A model generated the notes under the pieces. That model was given only the letters and a program-made list of their open reading frames with translations, was not told where the DNA came from and did not search any database. From Dermatemys mawii (Eukaryota; Chordata; Testudines; Dermatemydidae): a DNA stretch of 64,000 bases. Shown here piece after piece: positions 1-11,910 of the stretch; the stretch's first letter is position 1; each line of letters begins with the position of its first letter. Location of the stretch: assembly GCA_007922305.1 (NCBI GenBank), contig ML677374.1:5715991-5779990 (forward strand). The letters are read 5' to 3'. The translations under genes and the position numbers were made by a program.

Positions 1-925
1 TATGCTTCCTATTTCTGCACAAATGTGCCTCTCTTCCTTACTGCTTCCAGCCAGGTGCCAGTTCCTTCATTAATGCTACTTGTAAATGTAATACAACTAT
101 TTTTCAAGCTGCGTGGAGTCCTGGGGAACTAGCAGATAGGTTATCAGCCTCCTCTGAGCAGCTGCATCTTCCAGATGACCGGGGATAGAACAGTTAAATG
201 GTCTTTTTTTATTGTCCTTCACTTCTTACAAACTGCAATAGCCATTGTCGGTGGCATGTTAATATGGCTCATTCCTGTTGCTGTGGCTTATGAAAAGGTC
301 TGAAGTAAATTCGGTATTTGTCAATAGTGTAATTTACTCTTCAGTTCATGTTAGATCACATAGTAATATAATTGCACTAAGGGACACCTGCCCTTGCTGA
401 AAAATGAAACTGCTTCATTGACACCAAACCTGCCTTGTCTGTTTATGGACTGAAATGCTGATTTTGCATCCCTCTTATTCTCAAGTATCTTTTCTCCAAT
501 AAGGGTTCCTTGGCACAGTATTTAGATTTGTTCTTTTAATTTTGAAAAGAGAAAAAGTCAGATTTAAAAAACATGGACCAAATCCTGCTCACTTTACTGA
601 CGAAAGTTACCCACTTTTGAAGTCGGTGTGATTACTTGCTTTTACAGTTAAAGGCAAATATGATGTGGCTTCATATTCTTAAAAAGCAAACGTTCTTCTC
701 TGTTATTAGCAGCCCTTCATATTTTGAAAACTGAAAGAATGTCAAAGATCTAATTTACTTTTCACCATTTGTGCTGCTGGTTTACTTACTGTACTCCTTT
801 TGCCTTAGGCAACTAAAAGAGACAAGTTACTTTCATTATGTGCTAGCCAACTTCATTTTCAGATTCTGATACCTTAACACAGGGTTGAAGGGTTTGAGAT
901 GCAAGCATTGCAGAGAAAAATATAT
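1..925. other. Upstream flank, no gene seen
   Basis: AT-rich sequence without a supported coding region. Around 571-660 there is a diverged stretch with repeated CAAATCCTGCTCAC and TTACTTGCTT-type wording that resembles an old interspersed repeat of reptile and bird genomes (recalled, unverified). Confidence 0.6.
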
Positions 926-2244
926 TGTAACCCTTCTGCCCATCAGAGTTGGCAGCAACAAGGGCCAGGTTCAGTATCCACGGGTTCCATTCCAATAACA
1001 CAATACAAAACCGGCTCGAACCCCACCCAGTGACCTGGGACAACCATATACCACCCCTCTGGGCGTCTGTAAGAGACAATACTTCCCCTCTCGCAAGCAC
1101 AGACTCTCTGTGTACCAAAAGCCTTTTAATAACAGAGAGAAACAACGTGGCATTATATTGGGGAAACACCACAAAGAGGATTCATAAAACAAACCATGAA
1201 CCAGAAGGCCCACAGCAAATGGGCTGTGTCCTTCTCTTTGGCTCTTGAATCCCACAAGCCCCAAAGTCACCCAAGGTCTCAAAAGTCCCACAGTCCAAAA
1301 ATCCAGCAACCCCAAAAGTCTCTGCAGAGTTCAACCTGAGTGGAAATGGGGGGCCAGGTTAAGGGGCACCTTACATGATCCAAGGCCGACTGCCCCGCCT
1401 CTCGTGGGGTTCTGCTGCCACCCTCACGATGAGCCACTCCGCCAGCTATCCCAAGAACAGCTCAGCTCCATCAGCAGCTCTGCTCCACTCTGCCAGCGGC
1501 ACAAACTGCGCCCAGGAACTGTTCAGCTCAGTCAACTGCTCTGCTCTACCAGCCGCACGAACTGCACCCAAGAACTACTTGGCTGAGTCCGCTGCTCCTC
1601 TCTGCCAGCCGCACAAACTGCTCGGCTCCACCAACTGCTCAGCAGTATACTTCCAGGCCCCCCTACTTAACACAGCGCTCAGCGATTACAGCTCTTAAGT
1701 GATTTCAGCTTTTAGTAGGCGGGCCTTAGTGCAGGTGCACTATTGGACCCAAAGTAAATTCAGTTCAGCAGGCTGAATCTAGACTCTTAATGGAATAAAA
1801 AATTAGCTCTGACATTCTACAGTGGAGAGAGGCAAGGTGCAATAGGCCCACAGGGCCCTTAGAGAAGGACCTCAACAAATGATATAAGTGCCTGCCCATA
1901 GCCTCTCTCAAATTCAGTGAGTTTTTGAACCCCTGTCCCTTGCTCAGTGAGTGCTACCTAGATGATGGTGAGTCCCTCCATCATAACAAACAAGTACATA
2001 ACAAGTACATGTCCACAGTCCTTGATTCACATAATCAGGGTAACAGCACTTTAGCATTTCTGCCCCAATAACGGAGAAACTGGGGATCCCACAGCAGCCA
2101 AAGTGACCATTTGGGCTGCTGTGAGCTCAGGCTAGGCGTGGTGGGTATGCCTATGCAAATGAGAAGTTCTTTTCCACAATTCACCACAATTCCTGCAATT
2201 CACCACCAGATGTCAGGGTAGAGCTCATCCTGACACTGCTTACA
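926..2244. repeat. LTR-like element, probably a solo LTR
   Basis: A compositionally distinct block of 1319 bp starts TGTAACCCTT and ends GCTTACA, so the ends are short inverted TGTAA/TTACA of the TG...CA type typical of LTRs. It contains an AATAAA (about 1793) and an internal degenerate tandem array. I recall similar sequence as a repeated element in turtle genomes. No convincing flanking duplication is visible (TATAT on the left, TCTCA on the right), and no internal retroviral genes are present. The strand of the parent element is not decided. The open frames in this block are not taken as genes. Confidence 0.5.
1479..1645. repeat. Degenerate tandem repeat, about 57-60 bp x 3, inside the LTR-like element
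   Basis: Three copies start at about 1480, 1540 and 1591, each with a CTGCTC...CTGCCAGC-GCACAAACTGC core followed by CCCAGGAACT or a related string. They keep all three forward frames partly open, which explains the overlapping open frames here. Confidence 0.65.
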
Positions 2245-3390
2245 TCTCAAAAGCCTAAAAAATTACAAAATCATAAAAACATATCTATTAAGATTAGGTT
2301 TTTCAAAGGCTTTTATTCTTAGTTTAAATTTTGAAACTAACCCCTCTGATGGTCCTTCATGTGGCTTGCTATGTGAAAATGAAATCATGGGAGTTATGCT
2401 GTCTTTACATTTTGAAGGCCAGGAAACCACCCTGATGGATGTGGGTGTAACACCACTGACATCAGTAGAGTTGAACCAGAGTTTAACTTGACTCGCCAAT
2501 TTAAAAACACATTGAACATACCAGGGAGGCTCTTGAAATTATCCTGAGAATCAATGTAACACATATCAAAGGTCTACATCGTCTCTTCATGGGAATGTAG
2601 CACAGGAAAGATGGGGGATTGGGAAGAGAAATATAGTGAAGAATAAAAGCCAGACAGGAATTAGTGAAGCAGGGATAGGAAGCAAAAAGAGAGACATAGG
2701 AAAGCAATAAGAGACAGAACTAAAAGCTGGGTTGAATGGAAGAAAGGACTAGGGAAGAGCAAAGAGGGCAGAAGGGAGGCCTATGAACTTCTGGTATCAG
2801 ACAGTGAGATAGTTCTTAGTAGTTTTGCAACAGAAGACAAAAGGCAGAGAGAGAAAGAGCCTGAGAGAGACCCGCAGGTAGAAAAATAGGGCCATAGAGG
2901 AAGACACCCCTTTGGTGGTAGCTGGAGTTCTGAACTTTTGTTTTTATTTAACTAAATGAAAAAGTGCAACTCCTAGAAAGACACTTAAAGGATCAAAGAA
3001 CCTAAAGCCACAGAACCAAGGGACACGGAAACTAGTGAGTGGAGAAATTAATGGGGGAGAGAATTGAGATGAAGATTGCCAATGCCTTGGATAATTTAAT
3101 CTGAGAAAATCAAGTTTCTGGGAGTGGAAGATCTGTGTCATTCTCTACTTTGTGATGCTCTTTGTGTATTTGTTCTGTATGCAGTTTCTTTTGAATTCTA
3201 ACCAGCTTCTCCTGATGTTGTCCCCTATGTCTCGAATCCTGTCCTTGTCCCAATGAACGAGGCATCACCCCCCACTTAAATTCCAGTTTAAAATGTACTT
3301 CTCTGTAAAGTCCATCAACTTAACTCAGTAACAAAAGGAACTTCCTTCTGGACCCAAATGTGTTCATTTCGTAGGGTCCATCTATTTCAG

Positions 3391-3492
3391 ATTGGAGAGA
3401 CAAGGTGGGTGAGGTAATATCTTTTACTGAACCAACTTCTGCTGGTAAAAGAGATAAGCTTTCAAGCTACACAATGTTGTTCTTCTGGTTGG
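3391..3492 (+). repeat. Interspersed repeat, GACAAGGTGGGTGAGGTAAT family, copy 1
   Basis: The string GACAAGGTGGGTGAGGTAAT and the downstream AAGCTTTCAAGCTACACA recur, diverged, at 18861-18960 and 36746-36910. I recall this family as common in turtle and crocodile genomes but cannot name it. Confidence 0.65.
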
Positions 3493-4092
3493 ATTTCAGA
3501 TTAAGGCAACCACCTTGCTTTCTTCAGTGCCTTGTAGAGCTCTGAAAACCCTGTTGCCACTTAAAAATAATAGATAAACCATATTTTTATTAGATAAATT
3601 GTACTCTAATCTTTTATTAATATTGCTGTGGGCATAGACTTTGATGAGATAGGCAAAAAGAACCAGCACTGTGTGCCATTTAATTTCTGCAATATTCTGA
3701 TTCCCTCCTACCAGCCTGAAAATGCTAAATATGATCCCTTGTTAGGCATATGGGGATTTGGAAAATTGTGGCTAATTATTGCAGTTGTGATATGAAGCTT
3801 AATTGATGGTTTCCAAGAATTGAAAATTATATAGGCTTAAATAACATATTAAGTGCTTTTATGATCTTTCACAATATGCTGGTAACAAAGAGGTGCATTT
3901 AAACTGTTTATAGCATATGATAGGCATATCTTATTCAACATTTGTCTACAGGAAAAAGATGTCTATTCAAAAGTCCTTTTTATAAATTTTTTTTCACTTA
4001 CTAGAATTACAATTTAACAGTAAAATCATTGCTAGAATCAGGCATAGTAGAAGTGGTTTCTTTGTGCGTTTTCCTGCCAAGGCTCCGGTGTT

Positions 4093-4213
4093 AGGATGAC
4101 CAGATGTCCAGAATTTATAGGGACAGTCCTGATTTTTGGATCTTTTTCTTATACAGGCTCCTATTACCCCCCACTTCCGTCTCAATTTTTCACACTTGCT
4201 GTCTGGTCGCCCT
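4093..4213. mobile_element. Short MITE-like element, AGGRTGACCAGA termini
   Basis: Left end AGGATGACCAGATG and right end TGTCTGGTCGCCCT are inverted copies of each other (10 of 14 positions). The 120-bp length and internal TATAGGGACAGTCC...TTTTTGG sequence agree with a short DNA-transposon family I recall as very abundant in turtles. A TA lies on the left; the right TA is not preserved. Confidence 0.6.
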
Positions 4214-4949
4214 GTCTGGTGTCCAGACGTGCAGTATCATTGCTATTACAGGTCAGCACACTGCTATGGTATGGCCTTCAGCTGTGATGAAGCATGTGCG
4301 GGGTTTGTCATAGGGATTAACTAACTAACCAGTGGATTTTGTCCACTAGCCAAGAGGTAAAAACTATCAAAATAATTTTTCATTTATTATCTCATTGGAT
4401 TTGGAAATCAGCACTGCCATGGTGGAAGGATAATGAATTAACTAACTCTGCCATTAAATCTTTTGAAACATTTGCTTTTTCAACACATGCTTTTGTGTTA
4501 ATGAAGAATAAACATGATATGCCATCGGTTACCGCTTGACTGAGCAGATAAGGAGGAAATAAATTTCTGCTCTCAACTATTTTTAATCTATTTATCACCA
4601 AACAAAAATTAGCTACTGTGCATGTATTTGTAATAATTTTTATATCTGCTCTTTCCTCAGCTTTCTTTTGTCAATAGTTATTTAGTATTCAGGTTGCAAA
4701 ACCTTTATAGTCCAAATTAGTACTTAATTCTGATGAACAACTTTATAACTCTGAATAAATTTATTTATTTATATATTTCAGGAGCTAATGAAAAGATGTT
4801 TCTCTGGAACATTACAAATTCTCTCACAGTTGGGAAATCAATGCTCCATTATTATGGCTGGAATTTAAATTGGTTTAATTGAAAAGTAAACTTCTGGGGT
4901 ATTTTTTTATCCCTCTAGTAGTTATTGTTAATACAAATCCTGCATGTCA

Positions 4950-5095
4950 TGAAGGTCAGTTACACCACTGTCAATCTGGACTAATTCCATCAAAGTTAAT
5001 GAAGTTAATCCAGATCTATGCTAGTGTATATCTTCCTTGACTTCAGAGGAGTTACTCTGGATTTTCACTCATGTCACTGACCTGGATAATAAGAT
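4950..5095. repeat. Old interspersed repeat with internal inverted structure
   Basis: The wording GTTACACCACTGTCAATCTG, then TTAATGAAGTTAATCCAG and GAGTTACTCTGGATTT, resembles a diverged, partly self-complementary amniote repeat (recalled). Low similarity makes the limits approximate. Confidence 0.4.
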
Positions 5096-6094
5096 GTCAT
5101 CTATTCAGGCAAAACTCACATCTGTTTCAGTTAAAGATGCCTAAGGAGTTGAGGATCAAGTCCATAGATAGGTCATGCCTACAGATATTGGCAGAGGTCC
5201 TTATTTCAAATCACTGACACCCCTGCAACCAAAAAGGAAAACAAGAAGTGTAGGAAAGCAATGCAGCTGTGAACCTTCATCATATTATGCCCCGGATCAA
5301 TTATTTTTCTGGAATTTTTCTCCTTCATTCCTCCTGTTCTTCCTGGCTTTTCTAATCTTTCCACTGCCTGTCACCTGATATTTACACTTAAGCACTGGCT
5401 ATTAATTGCTGTTCATTTTATATTTAAACAAAATGTGACAATAGCAGGCAATGAATATGTTTATCTAGATCAAGTGTAATAAATAAGTGTGAAGAGGCTG
5501 GGCAGCGTTAGTCAGAGGCACAGTGAATCTGCTGAGGCATTTACAGGTAGGTCATGTAGCACTTAAGAAGATCCTCAAATATCAGAAAGGAATTTGGCTT
5601 TAATGAAAAAAGGCTAGAGCTTGTTCTGACTACAAGGGAGTACATAATGACAGGAGTACCTTGACTAATTGCAGGTATTACTTATAATGGGCTATTAATC
5701 ATAAATATTTCTGCTTTCTGAAGGAGGGCCTCTCAGGCAAGGTTGTGTAGGTCTCTGGCTTTCCTTCTTCCCAACTATCCATTTAATCCTTTCAGTGTCT
5801 AGCAACATAAAATGTGAAACATTTGTTCTTCAGCTTCTCAAACCACCAAACCTTTGTGTATAATTTAGTAATTAGAAGGTTAGGGGTTACAATTCACTGA
5901 AGATCTTCAGTTTGCTAATTGGACTATGAATTTTTTTTGTACTGGTTTTCCTCTACCTTTTTAAAAATCTTCCTGTAAGTAGTAAACAATATGAACTTCC
6001 CAGTCTGATTTCAGGGATTTTGGAAAACTGTTTGTTTTTGACAATAAAAATGAAGAGGCTGGGTAAGGGAATCATTCTGTAGGTATTAGTAAGC

Positions 6095-6152
6095 TTATGT
6101 TTGTACAGCACTTTGAAGGTTATAAAGTACTGTATAAATGCCAAGTATTATG
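6095..6152 (+). repeat. LINE 3'-end fragment (CR1/L2-like)
   Basis: GTACAGCACTTTGAAGG followed by TAAAGTACTGTATAAATGCC and AAGTATTAT is the wording of ancient CR1/L2-clade 3' tails. Short and diverged. Confidence 0.4.
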
Positions 6153-6748
6153 AGAAGTTGGCTGGAGGAGGACACGCTGTTTGTTCAAAGCCACTTTGAT
6201 TGGCCAGTTGGACCTTTTCGAGGTCACATTTGCTGGTGATGAACAGCTGGTACCTTAGCACTAAAAACCATCATCGTCAACCATGATATGTGGGTAAAAA
6301 AAGGAATGAGAAGATAAAGCAAAAAGAAACTATCTGGGAGTGGAGGATATATAACCAGTAGCTCCAGACTCCTTTTCTGCAATCTGTGATGTGAGATAAT
6401 ATGGGTCTGTAAGGTCTGCCTGCTGGTAAGGTCATAATGATTGATACATTCCTGTGTTTTGGGTGTGGTATGGTTTTGTAGGTTCAAAGTTCATTTGTTT
6501 AGTTTATCAACTAAAACCTGATTTAGTAAATAAAAAACTTTGGCCTTTAATGTTAAGAACCGTAACTGAACAATTGGAGGTGAGAAAGTGACTATAAGTT
6601 AGTGTCAACATCGCATGAAGGTGTTGGCTAAAGTAGGTATATAGTTAAATAACAGACCCCTCCCCTGCCCAGTTGTTCTACTATTTTTAAAATAACTAAG
6701 GGAAATCTTCAAAAGAATAGTTCTGCTTTGATATAGGTAAAAAATATT

Positions 6749-6836
6749 AGCTGAGATTTTCAAAAGAGCCTGCTTAAGTTCCCTTGAATTGGAGTTGGAG
6801 ATCTAATTCTCTCAAGCACCTTTGAAAATTCCAGCT
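6749..6836. mobile_element. 88-bp foldback MITE, AGCTGRRATTTTCAAA termini
   Basis: The left arm AGCTGAGATTTTCAAAAGAG and the reverse complement of the right arm (AGCTGGAATTTTCAAAGGTG) match at 16 of 20 positions. The centre holds GGAGTTGGAGATCTAA, which partly pairs with the left interior. I recall this as a widespread reptile/bird foldback repeat. Confidence 0.65.
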
Positions 6837-9800
6837 ACTGCTATTCATTGTTAGCTTACAATTGCAGAAGTTCTTTTGGTAGACAGACTTTGTGACAACA
6901 TCAGAAACCCACGATAAATGTGTGCCGCCTTATGCTCCATTTAAAGTAAAAGGGTATAGGACTATGGAATGTTTCTCTTCTAATTCGCTGATTTAACTCT
7001 GGCCCAGGCTGCCTGAATATGATTGTGACCACATTAATATTTAGTGATTTATGTGAGGAGAGCTGGTTGTCTGTCTAGACTGTGGACAAAGCTGCCACCA
7101 CATTTCACCCTCTTTTTGACCATCTCAACCAATCATGGATTGCCTGGCTATGAAGAAGTGAACGGTGCTAGTGGAGAACAATGCATAGGTTCATTAGTGA
7201 GTAGTGTGAGCCAGACTGCGCTGTGGCTGCTGGTGCTGAACTAAAGAGAGGCCTTCAGAGTTCACAGGGTTGTCACTTAGGCAACCTTCGCACGTGCTAA
7301 ATTCACCTGAATTAAGTGGGGAAAGCCAGTCTTTGATGTAACAGGAGTTCTGGGTAGGCTGCAGCTGTCCTCACAGTGATGAGCCATGTTTATCACTTTT
7401 AAGGCAAATTTTAAAATTCTGTTTATGGGGCATTCGAACCTTATGCTCCCAGGGTTCAGTTGCAGAGGCAGATCACAGAAATGATCAGCTATTGTACCAA
7501 GTATGGACAAGGGGTGGCCTAACTCAGCCAGCAAATGCACCTTCAGCTCTGTTCGCTAACTGAGCATTAACAGAGATATAAACTAGTTTGATTGAGCTAA
7601 GACAATTGACAAACAAAAATCTCAATTTAATTAATATTGGGGGGAAAATTTCTCCCACCCTGCCAAGACTGGGCTAAATAGAGAAAGGTAAGTGGAACGA
7701 ATACAGCATCACTTTGCCTCCAAAGCCCCAACAGACTGCGGAAAGTCTGCGTTCGGTGAAATGGGCTTCTCCTACTGCTTCATCAGCTGTTAGCAAAACG
7801 GTCCTATTCCAAAATGTTTCCACTTTGTTGTTTTGTTTAATCTTTTTACCTTAAAAAACAAACAGAAGATTTTACAGATCTGGGACCCAGCAGGGGTGAA
7901 TGCGCAGGAGATGCCATTTTTTGTGTTACGGAGAAAGTTGCCCAGTTGTGCCCAGTGGTGAGCTGGGGCCTGCTGTGCCTTAGCATGATGTTGCACCATG
8001 AGAACAATGTTGAGCTGTAGCTCGACTCTTCTGAGATGGGGGAACCATTTCAGTCATTTTGTACTAATTCTTTCCATTTGATCATGTATTGTTAATTACT
8101 GGCACTTCCTCTCTTCATACCACTTCCTCTTCTGTTGCTGTGGATCTTACTATAGAGGAATCCTTCAGTGCCGTTCCTAGTGACTCAGTATTTTTGTATG
8201 CATGACAAAATACAGAATAGCTTTTATTAAACATGTTTCTTTTTACATCACAGAATTTCTTGACGAGATAATGCTATTCTCTGACACAGAGACAACACTA
8301 AGATGGTAGATCTATATTCCCATCAATTTCAATTATGTTGATAAATTGCAGTGTGTTTCATTTTATGAATGACACATTTTTGGATTCAGGGCTGCATTTT
8401 CCCCTTTGCCGCGGAGAAGAGAATTTTTTTAACCACAGCAACAGCTTTGCCAAGTTCATCTGTTCCCACAGAGTTCACTCCAGCAGCCTGATTAGTTTTT
8501 ATCACAGTACTGAGCACTTCTGCATATACAGCATAATCACACAGGTAGCTAAAAAATAAGCACGTATGTGACACCTACATAATTTGCTAACACATAAAGT
8601 TACTCTTGCCTTGTGGCATCCACTAATTGCTGCACCTTTCTTCTTTTGGAACAGGGACAAATTTGCAAAGTCTGTAAGAAAAGAATAATTATTGCTATCT
8701 TCCGTGTTAGCAAATCCTCTAGGCCTGATTGTGTAACCCTTACACTCATGACTGAAGACGAAATGTGTGAGTAAAAGATTCAAGTTTGGAATGTATCTTC
8801 TGTTATTTTCTTTAGGTGTGGCAGAGGCAGTATTACTTAAAGTGTCAGACCAACCACTAAAGTTAAAACAGCTACGAGTGCAGGTAGCCTAGTTTTCTTA
8901 ATTCATAGAGTTTCTCTTATCATTAATGGAAGCGGTGTCAATACACCAAGTGGAGAAAAATACAACACTTCAACTATGTCTAAGCCTGCTATGAACCCAC
9001 AAAATGAAGGCTCCAAACTAATCCAGGGGAGGAGAGCACAAATGCAAATATGACTCCCCCCCCCCGGTAATGTGAAGTAAAATGAAATCTGAACCCTGAC
9101 CTAAGTCACAAATAAAAAATGTGGGATGACTTAAAAAAAGGAGGATTTGTACTAATGAGAATAATGAAGCAGCTGGAAGGTTGCACTAGCACAATTTATA
9201 CTTGATTGGAGACCATGCTCTTTGTTTTTTTGTTATAAGCACTGGATTCACTAACGCAATTTGGTTTTTAACATGGGGGAATGGTTAATAAGTACATAAA
9301 AGATCTGAATATTTTAATAGAAAAACTTATTTGAAAACACAACAGAGATTACCGTGAAATAACCTAATTTTCCTTATCTGTTTACTAATGACAATTAGTT
9401 TATTAAAACTAAATTCTACTAATAGAAATCTATTTTCCTACCATTAATTCAGTTTTCTTTTCTTGCATTTCCTTCAGTATAGATAATTAAAACGTGTTAG
9501 TGTGTGGCCTATTTCTGCTTTTTTTTCCTGTAGCAGCATAATGCTGCAATATTAAGGTTGCAAACAGCACCGAGGCAATGTTTATGTAATAAAGGTGTGA
9601 CGCACAGTAATGCTGGTAAGAAGTTGTTCATTTATTTCCTGACCCTAGTCACATATAGCACTGTAGTGAGTTTCACCCTCTGATTTCTCTGCAATGCCAC
9701 TTATTTCCTGGAGAACATGGAATGTGCTGCAAGAGGCTACTATTTGCATGTGGCGTTTTTGTTGGTATTTTCTTGGAGGAAAATGTCATATTCCCTCCTT

Positions 9801-10009
9801 CCCTATCCCACTGATTAGTCTAGAATTAGATTGGCAAGTTGTGACTTGACATATTTACCTCATTCATTTATTATAACTGAAAATGGAAAACATGAAACCA
9901 TCTCACTATGCACAGAGCTAGCCTATGTTAACACAAGTCCTTGCTGTTCCCCCCATCCTCCCTCTGTTTCTTCCTAGTGTTATATTCACTGTTGCATCCT
10001 GTCTTGCAT

Positions 10010-10135
10010 TGGATTGTGAGCTAGTAGGGGCAAGGATTGTTCTGTATCTGTCCATTGCCTAGTACAACGGGATCCTAATCCTTATTGGAGCCTGTATGTG
10101 CAATCATAATACAAGTGATAATAATAATCATCCCG
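10010..10135 (+). repeat. LINE or SINE 3'-tail fragment, copy 1
   Basis: The sequence GATTGTGAGCTAGTAGGGGC, then GCCTAGTACAACGGGATCCT and CATAATACAAGTGATAATAA, ends in an AAT-rich tail. A second diverged copy is at 33741-33810. I recall this as a common amniote repeat tail, probably of a CR1-clade LINE; the exact family is not determined. Confidence 0.5.
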
Positions 10136-10217
10136 GCCATCAGTTCTTCATCAAGTTTCTTCCCAGACTGGGGGATACAGATAACTTTGTTTGCTGTGTT
10201 TTTGCCAAAGATTCCAG

Positions 10218-10509
10218 AGGTATGTTTATACTGCAAAGACAAACCTGTGGCCCCGAGTCTCAGAGCCCAAGTCAATTGACTCAGGCTCATGGGGTTAAAC
10301 TGGCCGTGGGACATTGTGGGTTGGGCTGGAGCCCAGGTTCTGAAACCTGGTGGGTAGGGAAGGTCTCAAAGCAGACTCCAGCCTGAGCTGGACTGTTTAC
10401 TTTACACAGTGATGTTCAGCCCCACATCCCGAGTCCCATAAGCAGAAGTCAATTGATCTGGGCTCTGAGATTCAGCGAGCAGGTCTTTTATTACAATGTC
10501 GATATACCC
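10218..10509. mobile_element. MITE with GGTATRTTTAYA-type inverted termini
   Basis: The left end (GGTATGTTTATACTGCAAAG) and the reverse complement of the right end (GGTATATCGACATTGTAATA) form diverged inverted repeats of about 29 bp. Internally, CCCGAGTC and AGTCAATTGA occur in both halves. Right flank is TAA, left flank CAG, so no target duplication is preserved. Probably an old Harbinger-type MITE. Confidence 0.6.
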
Positions 10510-11759
10510 TAAGTGACTTAAGAGAACAAGGTCTGCTGAAAGTTAATAGGACTTGTGCTCCTGAGCTGCTTAAATCATTTTGAAAATCCCGTTCTCCGTT
10601 ATCTCCAGACACCGTCTGAGATTAGTATGTCACGCCTTCAGTGTGGACCCAACTGGAACAAAAATGCTTGTTCATTTCAAAAGATTTTTTAAAAAGTCAT
10701 CAAACATTTCATATTACATTTTGTCAGTCTTTCTTCAAAACCTAACTCTGGATCTAAACTACATCCTAAATGCTTTTTTTAAATAACAGCCTCTTCTCTT
10801 CAGTAATCACCTTTTCATCATCATCTTTTCTTTAAAAAAGAATGATCTCAAACATCATTTAGTTTTAAGTTTGTTTTGTGTATTTTGCAAAGTGCTTCTT
10901 TCAGTGTTTAGTGAAGGTACCTTATGAATTAAAGTAACTAACTGATTTCACAGTACTGGGAGGGGAAGTCAGCAGTTGATGGCTCCATAACATCAAGAAC
11001 CTTTCAGAGAAATCTTACCTAAGCTCTCTAGTATGTTAAATTCATAAATGCTAAGCATGGTGCAGCATGGAATTCTGATGCACCTGTTTCATTCAGGTCA
11101 TGTCATATTTTTAATGTGAGCGAGTTTAAGAGCTCTTGGCAGCATTTGTCATTAATGTTATCACTAACTTGTTCTCTTTTAAACGCGAAGGCAGTGCAAA
11201 TGGTCTAAAGTCCAAAGTGCCTTGATGTGTCTGTTTAATGGCTTTTATCTGGGGAGAAGGCAGAGGTTGCAGGGGAGGGTTTTAAATTCCTGGGATTGTT
11301 TGTTGATTTTATTTACTTCTCTGAAATTGATTAAGGCAGAGACACCAAGGAAGGACTTAGTTAGTGGAAAAGAAGGGAGGATAATCCAACAGCTTTTTAT
11401 CCCTTGGACATCTGAAGTGCCAAAACTTACAGTGCTATTGCTTCAGAGTTCCCAAGCTCAAATTTGTGGCTACTAGTCACAAAATACATTTGATAGTTGG
11501 CTGCACTCATGCTGGAGTGATTGAGACCAAATTCCCTTAGCAAAATCATCATCTACAAAAAAATTAAAAAAGAAAGGTAATCTACCCACAAGCCAATTTC
11601 TGCAGCAGTATTATTGTTTTATGGATGGTAATTGGCAGTAGTAATAATAGCCTTTTAGCTGTACCAATAAAAAGACTCAAAAAGAAGTGATATTAAAAGG
11701 GGAATACCTAAGAATGTTGTGTTTGGTACTGCTGTTCTTTAATCCCATGTTCCCTGGGT

Positions 11760-11910
11760 CCTGCCAGGGGTTGAGCAGTGAGCACATTGAAAAGTTGGCG
11801 CCTGTCGCTTCAGCCCAGGAAGCCCAGCCTATACAAGGACCTGTATATTAACTTCTGAAGAGCCGCATGTGGGTCCGGAGCCACAGGCTGGCTACTCCTG
11901 TATTACACCA
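11760..11910 (+). repeat. Interspersed repeat, AAGAGCCGCATGTGG family
   Basis: The phrases TTGGCGCCTGTCG, GACCTGTATATTAACTTC and TGAAGAGCCGCATGTGG read like a GC-richer reptile repeat that I recall but cannot name. The boundaries are approximate. Confidence 0.4.

Noticed and set aside
949..1698. Overlapping open frames of about 100-114 codons on both strands
   Set aside because: They lie inside the LTR-like block and its internal tandem array; none has a recognisable domain, and several frames are open at once because of composition and repeats.
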